Part shown: piece by piece, positions 1 through 8,231 of the stretch | Position numbering within the stretch: position 1 is the first letter of the stretch | Layout of the letters: each line of letters opens with the position of its first letter | Notes under the pieces: generated by a model | What the model was told of the DNA's origin: nothing | Database searches by the model: none | The model's input: the letters and a program-made list of their open reading frames with translations, nothing else | Assembly (NCBI RefSeq): GCF_000403435.2 | Contig: NZ_KE159709.1 | Location: forward strand, 606,187-670,186 | Origin: Oscillibacter sp. 1-3 | GTDB lineage: Bacteria > Bacillota > Clostridia > Oscillospirales > Oscillospiraceae | Length of the DNA: 64,000 nucleotides | Direction of reading: 5' to 3' | Translations under genes and position numbers: made by a program

Positions 1-18
1 GTATCAAAGGAGGGGGAG

Positions 19-681
19 GTGCCGGTGGAAGAGAACCATAATAAGATCATCAGCCGGGCGGCGCAGTCCGTGCTGAGGCCCATGGGGCTCTTTCGCAAGG
101 GCCAATCCCGGCTCTGGGTGGACGACAACGGATGGTTCTTGATTCTGGTGGAGTTTCAGCCCAGCGGCTGGGACCGGGGAACATACTTAAATGTCGGAAT
201 CCACTATCTCTGGCACGGGAAGGACTATCTGAGCTTTGACTACGGGTACCGGGTCCATGAATTTGTCTCCTTTTGCGAAGGAGAACGGGAATTTGAGCAG
301 GCCGTGGTCTCTCTGGCGGAGCAGGCGGCGGAGACTGTGCTGGATTACCGGGGGTTTCGGGACATCTCTCAGGCTGTGCGGCGGATTGAGGCGCGGTGTG
401 CCCGGCGGGAATCCCAGGAGCTTTACGACCGGATGATGATCTGCGGGCTGGCCCGCAGCCCCGCAGCGGCAGACTACGGGCGGAGGCTGGAGGAGGATGT
501 GAAACACTCCTCTCTGAGGTATGAAACGGAGGATTACCGGGAGTGGGTGGAGGAGATTGCGCCGCTGGTACGGGACCGGGATGGATTTTATGAGTACATT
601 GTTGAGAAGGTCTCCGCCCGGAGGGAGTTCTGGCGCGGAAAGGCCGGTATGAAGAAGCTGGCGGCAGAGTGGGAGATGTGA
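19..681 (+). CDS. DUF4304-like hypothetical protein
   Basis: A 220-residue soluble protein with no signal peptide or membrane segment. The N-terminal half (aromatic-rich, with FRKGQSRLWVDDNGWFLILVEFQ followed by a NVGIHYLW strand) resembles the DUF4304 fold, whose function is unknown; the C-terminal half is charged and helical. The GTG start at 19 follows a purine-rich AGGAGGGGGA site; a second in-frame GTG at 25 is possible. It ends just before the proB leader and probably shares its transcript, but nothing visible links it to proline synthesis. The family call rests on pattern recall only. Confidence 0.6.
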   Translation: MPVEENHNKIISRAAQSVLRPMGLFRKGQSRLWVDDNGWFLILVEFQPSGWDRGTYLNVGIHYLWHGKDYLSFDYGYRVHEFVSFCEGEREFEQAVVSLAEQAAETVLDYRGFRDISQAVRRIEARCARRESQELYDRMMICGLARSPAAADYGRRLEEDVKHSSLRYETEDYREWVEEIAPLVRDRDGFYEYIVEKVSARREFWRGKAGMKKLAAEWEM

Positions 682-779
682 TTGTCTCCCCGATGCCTTT
701 CCCGGGGGACGCCTCCGAAGACGCCGCTTTTGAAATGGACGGCGGGACGTTTGACTGCTTTTATTGGGAGGAAGCTGTT

Positions 780-1586
780 TTGAAAGAGAAGAAACGCATA
801 GTGGTGAAGGTGGGCACCTCCACCCTCACCCACGACTCCGGCGGCCTGGACCTTCGGAGTATGGAGCGGCTGGCCCGTACGCTGGCGGACCTCCACGGCC
901 TGGGCCATGAGGTCATCCTGGTGTCCTCCGGCGCCATCGCCGTGGGGACGGAGAAGCTGGGGCTTCCCGAGCGGCCCAGAGAGCTGCGGATGAAGCAGGC
1001 TGCGGCGGCGGTGGGTCAGTGCCGGATGATGCACATTTACGACAAGCTCTTCAGCGAGTACAACCAGTCCGTGGCGCAGATCCTGCTGACCGGGGACGAT
1101 GTGGAGGACCCCGTCCGGGCGGAGCACCTGCGGGGCACTTTCTCCGCCCTGCTGGAGATGGGGGTCATCCCGGTGGTGAATGAGAACGACTCCGTCTCCT
1201 CCGCCGAGATCGAGACGGGGCGCCACAAGGTTCTAGGCGACAACGATACCCTCTCCGCCATTGTGGCGGGGCTGTGCGAGGCGGATCTGCTGGTCCTCCT
1301 CAGCGACATTGACGGCCTCTACGACGCCGACCCCAAGACCCACCCGGACGCAAGGCTCCTCCACCGGGTGGTGGAGTTGACGCCGGAGATACTGGAGATG
1401 GCCGGCGGAGCGGGTACCTGGCGGGGCACCGGCGGCATGGCGACCAAGCTCTCCGCCGCCCGGGTGGCCATGGCAGCCGGGTTCGATATGGTCATCACCA
1501 ACGGCGCACGGACGGAGGACCTGTACGGCATCGTGGAGGGGCAGGACATCGGAACCCGGTTTGTCGCTGTCAGCAGAGGCGCGTGA
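780..1586 (+). CDS. proB: Glutamate 5-kinase ProB (short form, no PUA domain)
   Basis: Phosphorylates L-glutamate with ATP, the first step of proline synthesis, in the cytoplasm. The amino-acid-kinase fold is clear: VVKVGTSTLT at the N-terminus, the SSGAIAVG loop, NENDSV, LLSDIDGLYDADP, and GTGGMATKLSAA near the end. I chose the TTG at 780 because GGGAGGA lies 7 nt upstream and the protein then begins directly at the kinase strand. A longer reading frame from 669 overlaps the preceding gene and adds unrelated residues. The product is about 268 residues, the length of kinase-only forms; the C-terminal PUA domain of the 367-residue E. coli enzyme is absent. First gene of the proB-proA-proC block. 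Confidence 0.95.
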   Translation: MKEKKRIVVKVGTSTLTHDSGGLDLRSMERLARTLADLHGLGHEVILVSSGAIAVGTEKLGLPERPRELRMKQAAAAVGQCRMMHIYDKLFSEYNQSVAQILLTGDDVEDPVRAEHLRGTFSALLEMGVIPVVNENDSVSSAEIETGRHKVLGDNDTLSAIVAGLCEADLLVLLSDIDGLYDADPKTHPDARLLHRVVELTPEILEMAGGAGTWRGTGGMATKLSAARVAMAAGFDMVITNGARTEDLYGIVEGQDIGTRFVAVSRGA

Positions 1587-1945
1587 CGGCGGAAATGGAC
1601 AGACGAATGGGAATGAAACTGGGGGATACCAAGGCGGACGCGGCGGCGCTGCGGATTCTGCGGCGGCGGTTTCCCAACATACCCCTCTCGGAGATGAAAA
1701 GCAGAATTGCCGGCCATGAAGATGTATATTCCTGCGACGGAGGAATTGACGGCAGAAAACCAAAGATGGAAAGGGAGCTTGCGCAGGCAAATATCCGGGT
1801 TGAGCGCTATGAGGAGTGGACCGGCGGAGACGGCGCGAGAAAGGCTGCGCCGCTGTCCCGGGAATACCTCTACAATTTCCTCCACCGGTACGGGGAGATT
1901 TCCCGCCAGGCTGACCGGGATATAGACAATGAATCGGCTGAATAG
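1583..1945 (+). CDS. Small hypothetical protein between proB and proA
   Basis: A 120-residue charged protein whose GTG start overlaps the proB stop (GTGA). The frame is open up to the proA ribosome site, so it is probably co-translated with proB. ATG codons at 1595 and 1610 are alternative starts. Visible elements are an LRRRFPNIPLSEMKSRI helix-like stretch and a C-terminal REYLYNFLHRYGEI helix. No family recognised. Insertion of an unknown gene between proB and proA suggests an accessory role, but this is only inference. Confidence 0.55.
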   Translation: MTAEMDRRMGMKLGDTKADAAALRILRRRFPNIPLSEMKSRIAGHEDVYSCDGGIDGRKPKMERELAQANIRVERYEEWTGGDGARKAAPLSREYLYNFLHRYGEISRQADRDIDNESAE

Positions 1946-1958
1946 CGGAGGTGCGGTT

Positions 1959-3206
1959 ATGACAATTTTACAGCAGCAGGGCGCGGCGGCAAAAGCCGCG
2001 TCCTACACCCTGGCTACTGCCGGGACGGCGAGGAAAAACGCCGCCCTGGAGGCCATCGCCAATATTTTGACGGAGCGGCAGGCAGAGTGGCTCTCCGCCA
2101 ACGCCGGGGACGTGGCCGCTGCCCGGGAGGCGGGGATGCGCGATGCCATGCTGGACCGGCTGACCCTGACTCCGGAGCGGATCGCCGGAATCGTGGACGG
2201 CGTGCGGCAGGTGATAGCCCTGCCGGACCCCATCGGCACGGCGGACAAGACGGAGACCCGGCCCAACGGCCTCATCATCAGCCGGCGGCGGGTGCCCCTG
2301 GGGGTCATCGCCATCATCTTTGAGGCCCGGCCCAACGTCACCGTGGATGCGGCGGCGCTGTGCCTGAAATCCGGCAACGTCTGCATCCTCCGGGGCGGAA
2401 AGGAGGCCATCCGGTCCAACCGCTGCGTCGCCGCCCTCATGCGGGAGGCCTTGGCCTCCGCGGGACTGCCGGAGGACTGCGTCTCCCTGGTGCAGGACAC
2501 CAGCCGGGAGACCGCCAATGAACTGATGCACTTGGACGGCTATGTAGACGTGCTGATCCCCCGGGGCGGGGCGGGATTGATCCGTACCGTGGCGCGGGAG
2601 GCCAGCGTTCCCGTCATCCGCACCGGCGAGGGTGTGTGCCACATCTACATCGACAGCGAGGCGGACCTGGACATGGGGGCGGAGATCCTGTACAACGCCA
2701 AGTGCTCCCGGCCCTCGGTGTGCAACGCCGCGGAGTGCGTGCTGGTTCAGGAGGACGTGCTGGAGCCGTTTCTCCAAAAGGCCGTGCCCCTGCTGGACCG
2801 AAACAGGGTGGAGCTGCGGTGCGATGAAAAGGCCCTGGCGGTTCTGGGCGGCCGGGGCGTCCCGGCGGCGGAGAGCGACTGGGACGCGGAGTACGACGAC
2901 TATATTCTGGCGGTCCGCGCCGTGAAGGACATGGAGGAGGCCGTTGCCTTCATCAACGCCCACGGCACCCATCACTCCGAGAGCATTATCACTGCGAACT
3001 ACTTCAAGGCCCAGCGGTTCCTGGACGAGGTAGACGCGGCGGCGGTGTACGTCAACGCCTCCACCCGCTTCACCGACGGCGGAGAGTTCGGCCTGGGGGC
3101 GGAGATCGGCATCTCCACCCAGAAGATGCACGCCCGGGGCCCCATGGGGCTGGAGGAGCTGACCTCCTGCAAGTACGTGATCTACGGCACAGGTCAGGTG
3201 AGGTAA
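1959..3206 (+). CDS. proA: Gamma-glutamyl phosphate reductase ProA
   Basis: NADPH-dependent reduction of gamma-glutamyl phosphate to glutamate semialdehyde, second step of proline synthesis. About 415 residues, the normal length. The aldehyde-dehydrogenase fold is visible: LGVIAIIFEARPNVTVDAA, LCLKSGN, the catalytic cysteine in SVCNAAECVLV, and the C-terminal FGLGAEIGISTQ signature. The ATG at 1959 has GGAGGT 6 nt upstream; an in-frame ATG at 1929 lies inside the previous gene and is less likely. Confidence 0.96.
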   Translation: MTILQQQGAAAKAASYTLATAGTARKNAALEAIANILTERQAEWLSANAGDVAAAREAGMRDAMLDRLTLTPERIAGIVDGVRQVIALPDPIGTADKTETRPNGLIISRRRVPLGVIAIIFEARPNVTVDAAALCLKSGNVCILRGGKEAIRSNRCVAALMREALASAGLPEDCVSLVQDTSRETANELMHLDGYVDVLIPRGGAGLIRTVAREASVPVIRTGEGVCHIYIDSEADLDMGAEILYNAKCSRPSVCNAAECVLVQEDVLEPFLQKAVPLLDRNRVELRCDEKALAVLGGRGVPAAESDWDAEYDDYILAVRAVKDMEEAVAFINAHGTHHSESIITANYFKAQRFLDEVDAAAVYVNASTRFTDGGEFGLGAEIGISTQKMHARGPMGLEELTSCKYVIYGTGQVR

Positions 3207-3244
3207 GAGAAATTCGGCGTCTCCGCGTCCGGCAAAGCCGGACA

Positions 3245-3331
3245 GAGAGCTGTATTCACAGGCGCTGAAGGCCGTCCGGACGGGGCTTTTCGCGCCCGTC
3301 CGGCATTCCCCGCCTGGGAATACAGCTTCTC
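3245..3331. repeat. Nested palindrome between proA and proC
   Basis: The 158-bp gap holds two nested inverted repeats. The outer arms pair GAGAGCTGTATTC with GAATACAGCTTCTC. A CAGGCG / CGCCTG step lies inside them, and a strong inner hairpin pairs CCGTCCGGACGGG with CCCGTCCGG. The whole can fold into one cruciform-like stem. It lacks a clear U-tract, so it is not a standard terminator. It may be an intergenic palindromic element or an RNA-processing site. Confidence 0.6.
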
Positions 3332-3364
3332 AATTCCCAATTCCTAATTCAACGGGGTGTTTAT

Positions 3365-4189
3365 ATGACGAACGATGCCACATACAGCGGCGTGAAGCTG
3401 GGTTTTATCGGCGTGGGAAACATGGGCGGCGCTCTGGCACGGGCGGCCCGGAGGAGCGTGCCCGGGAAGTGTATCGGCCTCGCCGGCCGCACGCCGGAGA
3501 GGGTAAAGGCCCTGGCGGAGGAGCTGGACTGCCGGGCCTCCGGCGGCATAGGCGTCGCCAAATGGGCGGACTATATCTTTTTGGGCGTAAAGCCGCAGAT
3601 GATGCCAAAGCTGCTGGAGGAGTTGAAGCCGGAGCTGTCGGAGCGGCAGGACCGGTTTGTCCTGGTGACCATGGCGGCGGGACTCACCATGGACCGGATT
3701 CAGGAGCTGGCCGGCGGAGCTTATCCCGTCATCCGCATTATGCCAAACACGCCCGCCTCCGTGGGCGAGGGGATGATCCTCTACACCTGCGGCGAGGGCG
3801 TCACCGGGGAGGAGGAGCGGATCTTTCTGGAGGCCATGGCCGGGGCGGGGCGGTTTTCAGCCCTGCCGGAGCGGCTGATAGACGCCGGGTCCGCCGTGTC
3901 CGGCTGCGGCCCCGCCTTCGCGGACCTGTTTCTGGAGGCCCTGGCGGACGGCGGCGTGGCCTGCGGTCTCTCCCGTACGCAGGCGATGGAGCTGGCCGCG
4001 CAGATGCTGCTGGGCTCCGCCAGACTGGCCTTGAAGTCCAAACAGCACCCCGGCGCGCTGAAGGACGCCGTCTGCTCCCCCGGCGGCTCCACGATCCAGG
4101 GTGTCCGCGCTCTGGAGGCCGCGGGTTTTCGGAGCGCCGTGATGGAGGCGGTCATCGCCGCCTATGAAAAGACGCTGGAGTTGAAGTGA
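3365..4189 (+). CDS. proC: Pyrroline-5-carboxylate reductase ProC
   Basis: Last step of proline synthesis: reduces pyrroline-5-carboxylate to proline with NAD(P)H. 274 residues, normal length. The Rossmann motif GFIGVGNMGGAL is at the N-terminus. MPNTPASVGEGM follows, and the C-terminal family signature SPGGSTIQGVRALE is present. It sits downstream of proA across a palindromic gap, so it may be transcribed partly on its own. Confidence 0.95.
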   Translation: MTNDATYSGVKLGFIGVGNMGGALARAARRSVPGKCIGLAGRTPERVKALAEELDCRASGGIGVAKWADYIFLGVKPQMMPKLLEELKPELSERQDRFVLVTMAAGLTMDRIQELAGGAYPVIRIMPNTPASVGEGMILYTCGEGVTGEEERIFLEAMAGAGRFSALPERLIDAGSAVSGCGPAFADLFLEALADGGVACGLSRTQAMELAAQMLLGSARLALKSKQHPGALKDAVCSPGGSTIQGVRALEAAGFRSAVMEAVIAAYEKTLELK

Positions 4190-4255
4190 TATTTTCCGCT
4201 TGGCCAGGCGCGGCCGGAGATTTTCGGTCCAGTGATGGGAAAACGGGAGGTTTTT

Positions 4256-5041
4256 ATGGGTATTTTAGATAAATTCCGGAAGAAGAAACCGGCAGAACCG
4301 CCAAAGGAGGAGGTCTCTCCCGGCGGCTCCGCCATCTACCGCTATCAGGAGCCGGCACCTGTTTACCACCCGCCGGAGCGGCAGGGGGTCTACGCGGAGG
4401 CGGTGACGGCGCACTTTGAAAAGCTCTTCCCCGGGCGAAAGAGCTTTGTGTTCCACGAGATTCTCTCCGACCTGGTCCACATCGACGTCTACATCCTGGA
4501 GCCCACGGCGGAGGCCGATTACTACGTCCTCTACACCACCGGTATGAGCGACCGGCCTATGACGCTGCCGGAGGAGCTCTCAGACCGGGAGAGCCTGAAA
4601 TACGCCGAGCTGTACCTGTTTTTGCCGGGGGACTGGCAACTGGGGGAGCGGAGCTCATTGGACAGCGAACTGCCTTACGGGAGCTACTGGCCCATCCAGA
4701 TGCTGAAATTCCTGGCCCGGTTTCCCCACGAGTACCACACCTGGCTGGGCTGGGGCCACACCATTCCCAACGGGCCGGACTACACTCCCATCTGCGATGG
4801 CGTGGGCTTCGGCGGCGCGGTGCTGACCTGGAGCGGCGGCGATCTGGGTCATGTGGAGACAGAGGACGGCCATGACGTGATGCTCTACGGCTTGGTCCCC
4901 GCCTACAAGGAGGAGATTGAGTACAAGCTGAAATACGGCATGGAGGGTTTGGACCAGCGGTTCCGGGAGGGGGAATTGCCCATGGTGCTGGACATCCATC
5001 GCCCCAATCTCTGCGAGGGGTTTACGGAGACCTTTGACTGA
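4256..5041 (+). CDS. SUFU (suppressor of fused) domain protein
   Basis: About 261 residues. After a basic, proline-rich N-terminus comes a bacterial SUFU domain: VLYTTGMSDRPM, YAELYLFLPGDW, WPIQMLKFLARFPHEY and TWLGWGHTIPNG are characteristic. Bacterial SUFU proteins are often linked to polymorphic-toxin immunity, but no toxin gene is adjacent, so no function is assigned. The ATG at 4256 is preceded by GGGAGG. Followed by a strong terminator. Confidence 0.85.
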   Translation: MGILDKFRKKKPAEPPKEEVSPGGSAIYRYQEPAPVYHPPERQGVYAEAVTAHFEKLFPGRKSFVFHEILSDLVHIDVYILEPTAEADYYVLYTTGMSDRPMTLPEELSDRESLKYAELYLFLPGDWQLGERSSLDSELPYGSYWPIQMLKFLARFPHEYHTWLGWGHTIPNGPDYTPICDGVGFGGAVLTWSGGDLGHVETEDGHDVMLYGLVPAYKEEIEYKLKYGMEGLDQRFREGELPMVLDIHRPNLCEGFTETFD

Positions 5042-5056
5042 GACGAAAAGGAGGAC

Positions 5057-5086
5057 GGCTGCGGAGTGACCGCAGCCGCCCTTTTT
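5057..5086 (+). terminator. Terminator between SUFU gene and dus
   Basis: GGCTGCGG, a 5-nt loop, CCGCAGCC, then CTTTTTT. It ends the SUFU transcript and abuts the stop of the convergent dus gene. Confidence 0.85.
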
Positions 5087-6045
5087 TAGATCAGATCCCC
5101 CTCGGAGTGATCCCGCAGGGGCAGGTCCCGGAAAATCTCGGCCTCGATCCGCTCGTACTCCGCCGGGCCCCGGGAGCGGCGCATCCTGCCGCCGTACCGC
5201 TCCCCGCCCTCGAAGAGATGAATGAGGTAGAACCAGACCTCCTTCATCCGTTGGGAGGCGGGGCCCGTCTGGCCGTAAAAGGACTGATACTCCCGATACA
5301 GAGCGGCGGTGAAGCTTCGCAGTTCCTCCCGGCTGGCGGCGGGGCCGCCCCGGAGCTTTCGGAGCAGGGCCGGGTCCGCTGCGGCTCCCCGGCCGATCAT
5401 CACGTGCTCTGCCTGGGGAAAAGCCGACGCAAACTCCCGGCACTCCGCCGTGGTCCGCAGGTCGCCGTTGTAGCACACCGGGTTCCGGCTCTCCGCCAAG
5501 GCCATGGCGAATACGTCCCGGTGAACCGGGCCCCGGTATTTCTCCTTCTGCACCCGGGGGTGGATGGTCAGGCAGGCGATGGGGTAACGGTTGTAGATCT
5601 CCAGCAGCCGCCCGAACTCCTCCGGGGACTGGATGCCCAGCCGGGTCTTTACGGAGACGGGGAGGGGCGCCCGGGCGAACACCGTGTCAAAGAAGCGGTC
5701 CAGCTCCTCCGGTCTTGCCAGAAAGCCCGCCCCCTTGCCCTTGGCGGTGACGGTGCCGGAGGGACAGCCCAGGTTCAGGTTTACCTCGGTATAGCCCAGG
5801 TCCCGTACCGTCTCCGCCGCCCAGAGGAAGTCCTCCGCCCGGCAGGTCATCACCTGGGGCACCTGATGGAGGCCGGGGAGCATCTCCAGCTCCCGGCGGT
5901 CCCGGGGGGTGAGGATGTGCTGAGGCGTGGGGGAGAAGAAGGGAATGAAATACCGGTCCGCGCCGCCGAACCACTGGGCCCACACCCGGCGGAACACCGC
6001 CTTGGTGATGCCGTCCAGAGGAGCCAGGTCACAGCGGGCGATCAC
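5086..6045 (-). CDS. dus: tRNA-dihydrouridine synthase
   Basis: FMN enzyme that reduces uridine to dihydrouridine in tRNA. TIM-barrel signatures are visible: LAPLDGITKAVFRR, the catalytic-cysteine segment NLNLGCPSGTV, GKGAGFL, VSVKTRLG, CYNGDLRT and MIGRGAAADP. The GTG at 6045 overlaps the upstream gene's TGA (GTGA) with GGGAGG 9 nt before it, giving about 319 residues. A longer in-frame start at 6063 is possible. Translationally coupled to the Spx/ArsC-like gene. Confidence 0.9.
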   Translation of the reverse strand: MIARCDLAPLDGITKAVFRRVWAQWFGGADRYFIPFFSPTPQHILTPRDRRELEMLPGLHQVPQVMTCRAEDFLWAAETVRDLGYTEVNLNLGCPSGTVTAKGKGAGFLARPEELDRFFDTVFARAPLPVSVKTRLGIQSPEEFGRLLEIYNRYPIACLTIHPRVQKEKYRGPVHRDVFAMALAESRNPVCYNGDLRTTAECREFASAFPQAEHVMIGRGAAADPALLRKLRGGPAASREELRSFTAALYREYQSFYGQTGPASQRMKEVWFYLIHLFEGGERYGGRMRRSRGPAEYERIEAEIFRDLPLRDHSEGDLI

Positions 6046-6392
6046 GGCAGCATTTCCTCCCACTCCGCCGGACGAAAGCCCGTGAGAACAAAGTCCTCTC
6101 CCACCAGAATAGGCCGTTTCACCAGCATTCCGTCGGTGGCCAGCAGTGCCAGCTGCTGTTCCTCATCCATAGCGGGAAGCCTGTCTTTCAGCCCCAGCGC
6201 TTTGTACTGGAGGCCGCTGGTGTTGAAGAACTTTTTCAGAGGGCTTCCGCTCCTCTTCCACCAGGTCCGCAGCTCCTCCGCAGAGGGATTTTCCAGCTTG
6301 ATGTCCCGGGCCGTATAAGAGACCCCTTTGGCGTCCAGCCAGGCTTTTGCCTTTTGGCAGGTGGTGCATTTGGGATAGTGCAGAAATAACAT
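6042..6392 (-). CDS. ArsC/Spx-family thioredoxin-fold protein
   Basis: 116 residues with the N-terminal redox motif CTTC in YPKCTTCQKAKAWL and the family segments SGSPLKKFFNTSG and VKRPILVGEDFVLTGF. The family includes arsenate reductase and the RNA-polymerase-binding Spx/MgsR regulators; the CXXC form and short length fit the Spx-like or YffB-like branch. No arsenic genes are near. Coupled to dus by a 4-nt overlap. Confidence 0.85.
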   Translation of the reverse strand: MLFLHYPKCTTCQKAKAWLDAKGVSYTARDIKLENPSAEELRTWWKRSGSPLKKFFNTSGLQYKALGLKDRLPAMDEEQQLALLATDGMLVKRPILVGEDFVLTGFRPAEWEEMLP

Positions 6393-6407
6393 GGCGGTTC
6401 TCCTTTG

Positions 6408-7275
6408 TCATGAAAATAGATCCAGCTGCTGCCCGGTCTGCTTGTCCTCAAATTCCATGAGCCAGCCCATGGCCGCCTCCGGCTCCCAGAGGACGCCGCG
6501 GGCCCGGCACTCCTCCCGGAAAATCTCCGTCAGGCGGGAGGCGTTGGGGCTGCGGCACTCGTAGCGGTTTCCGAAGGCGCGGATATACGCTCCTTCACGC
6601 CGGGGAAGTGCCGGTCCAGCTGGGCGTAAAAGTACTCCCGGTCCCCCTCCCGCAGCGTGACGCCCATGCCGAAGTTGACATGGCCTCTGCCCCGGCGTCG
6701 AAGCAGTACCCCAGCACTCCCCGCAGGTTCTCCTCCGTGTCGTTGAGAAAGGGGAGGATGGGGCAAAGCCACACGCAGGCAGCGATACCCGCCTCGCGGC
6801 AGGCTTTCAGCATCTCGAACCGGCGGCGGGTGGTGCAGACACCCGGTTCCAGAACGCGGCAGAGGTCCTCGTCGAAGGTGAAGGTGGTGCAGACAACAGC
6901 CTTGGCGGTTTGATTGATCCGCTTCAAGAGGTCCAGGTCCCGCAGGACCAGGTCGGATTTGGTCAGCACCGACACGCCGAAGCCTTGGCGCTCAATGACC
7001 TCCAGGCAGCGCCGGGTCAGGCGGGTCTCCCGCTCCAGGGGCAGGTAGGGGTCGCACATGGAACCGGTGCCGACCATGCAGCGGCGGCGTCTGCGGCGGA
7101 GGGCGTCCTCCAGCAGTTCCGGGGCGTTGACCTTCACGGCCACATCCTCGAAGGCGTGGTCCATCTGGTAACAGGCGCTGCGGGAGTCGCAGTAGACGCA
7201 CCCGTGGGTGCAGCCCCGGTAGACGTTGATGCCGCCGCGGGGGGAGAGGATGGACTTTGCTCTGATCTCATGCAT
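6408..7275 (-). pseudogene. Radical SAM protein (SPL family), frameshifted twice
   Basis: The start (ATG 7275, GAGGAGG upstream) and first two thirds are intact: MHEIRAKSILSPRGG, the radical SAM cluster motif CTHGCVYC, and TGSMCDPYLPLE. Near 6690 the homologous text moves to another frame (NFGMGVTLREGDREYFYAQL). Near 6595 it moves again (AYIRAFGNRYECRSPNA through FEDKQTGQQLDLFS), ending at 6408. All three pieces together make a normal full-length spore-photolyase-like protein. Either the gene is inactive or the assembly has two small indels here. Confidence 0.8.
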
Positions 7276-7387
7276 GGCGGCGCCTCCTCTTGAACAGGGA
7301 AAGTATAGCAAAAAAAGGAGATGGGAGCAAGAGGCAAAAATGGGGACACACAGATCCGCGCGGCGGTCCGTGCCTCCCTGACGTGTT

Positions 7388-7494
7388 AGAAGCTGTACCA
7401 AAACGCGCGCCGCCGCCTATTGGTACAGCTTCTGATTGTCCCCATACGGAGACGAGGCGGTTCCGCAGGCGCGGGTTTTGCACCTGCGGAACCG
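7388..7494. repeat. Two strong hairpins between divergent-looking ends
   Basis: AGAAGCTGTACCA at 7388-7400 pairs with TGGTACAGCTTCT at 7421-7433, and CGGTTCCGCAGG at 7458-7469 pairs with CCTGCGGAACCG at 7483-7494. GGGGACA before the first and TGTCCCC after each add possible outer pairing. No T-tract is evident on either strand, so the role (terminator, RNA structure or repeat element) is open. Confidence 0.55.
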
Positions 7495-7504
7495 TTTGTC
7501 CCCG

Positions 7505-8143
7505 TTATTCCCGGATAAAATTTGTAAACGAAATCGTCTCCTGCTCCGGCAGAGGAATTCCGGCCTTGGCACCGGCCTCCTTGCACTTGAGGAACCAGGC
7601 CATGTTTTTTCCCAGAATCCGCATGACCTGCATCCCCTCGGCGTCCTTCCGCACTTCATCCGGCGAGGCGCCGTGGACCATATTCCAGTACCGGGAGGTG
7701 ATGATCGGCATCTGCATCAGACCGAAATATTTGTTCATCTGGTCCCAGGTGGCCGTGGTCCCGGCCCGCCGGGCGGAGATGGCCAGTCCTGCGGGTTTCA
7801 GCAAAAAGCGGTTTCCGCCGCCGCAGAAGTCGGCGTAAAAGGCCCGGTCTAAAAAGGAGGTAATGGCACCCGTGGCCCCGCCCCAGTGGACGGGGGTGCC
7901 GAAGATGAAGCCGTCGTAATCCCCGGCCAGTTCCAGGAATTCATTCACCTTGTCGTCAAATACGCAGACATGCTTTTTGACGCAGGTTTTGCAGGCGATA
8001 CAGCCGGAGAGGGGCTTGCTGCCGATCCAGAAGACGTCCGTGTCTATGCCGTTCTCGTTCAGTGCGGAGGCTGCCTCCAGCAGCGCCGTGTAGGTGCAGC
8101 CCTCCTTGTGGGGACTGCCGTTGACCAATAAAACTTTCATCAT
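7505..8143 (-). CDS. Iron-sulfur flavoprotein / NAD(P)H FMN reductase family
   Basis: Cytoplasmic flavodoxin-fold protein of about 212 residues. The FMN phosphate loop NGSPHKEGCTYT is at the N-terminus. A compact cysteine cluster CIACKTCVKKHVC, as in iron-sulfur flavoproteins, comes next. FGTPVHWGGATGAI then forms the second flavin loop. ATG codons at 8143 and 8140 both follow GAGGTG. It starts the flavin-rich minus-strand cluster, but is separated from the surface flavodoxins by about 80 bp. Confidence 0.85.
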   Translation of the reverse strand: MMKVLLVNGSPHKEGCTYTALLEAASALNENGIDTDVFWIGSKPLSGCIACKTCVKKHVCVFDDKVNEFLELAGDYDGFIFGTPVHWGGATGAITSFLDRAFYADFCGGGNRFLLKPAGLAISARRAGTTATWDQMNKYFGLMQMPIITSRYWNMVHGASPDEVRKDAEGMQVMRILGKNMAWFLKCKEAGAKAGIPLPEQETISFTNFIRE

Positions 8144-8231
8144 GTGCACCTCATTTTTAGTGGTTCCGCTTTCTGCCCCAATTATTGCAGCAAAGCAAAG
8201 GACGATAAACGGTCAAATCCCATCATTCATT

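Noticed and set aside
5107..6318. 403-codon plus-strand frame over dus
   Set aside because: Antisense of dus and the Spx/ArsC-like gene.
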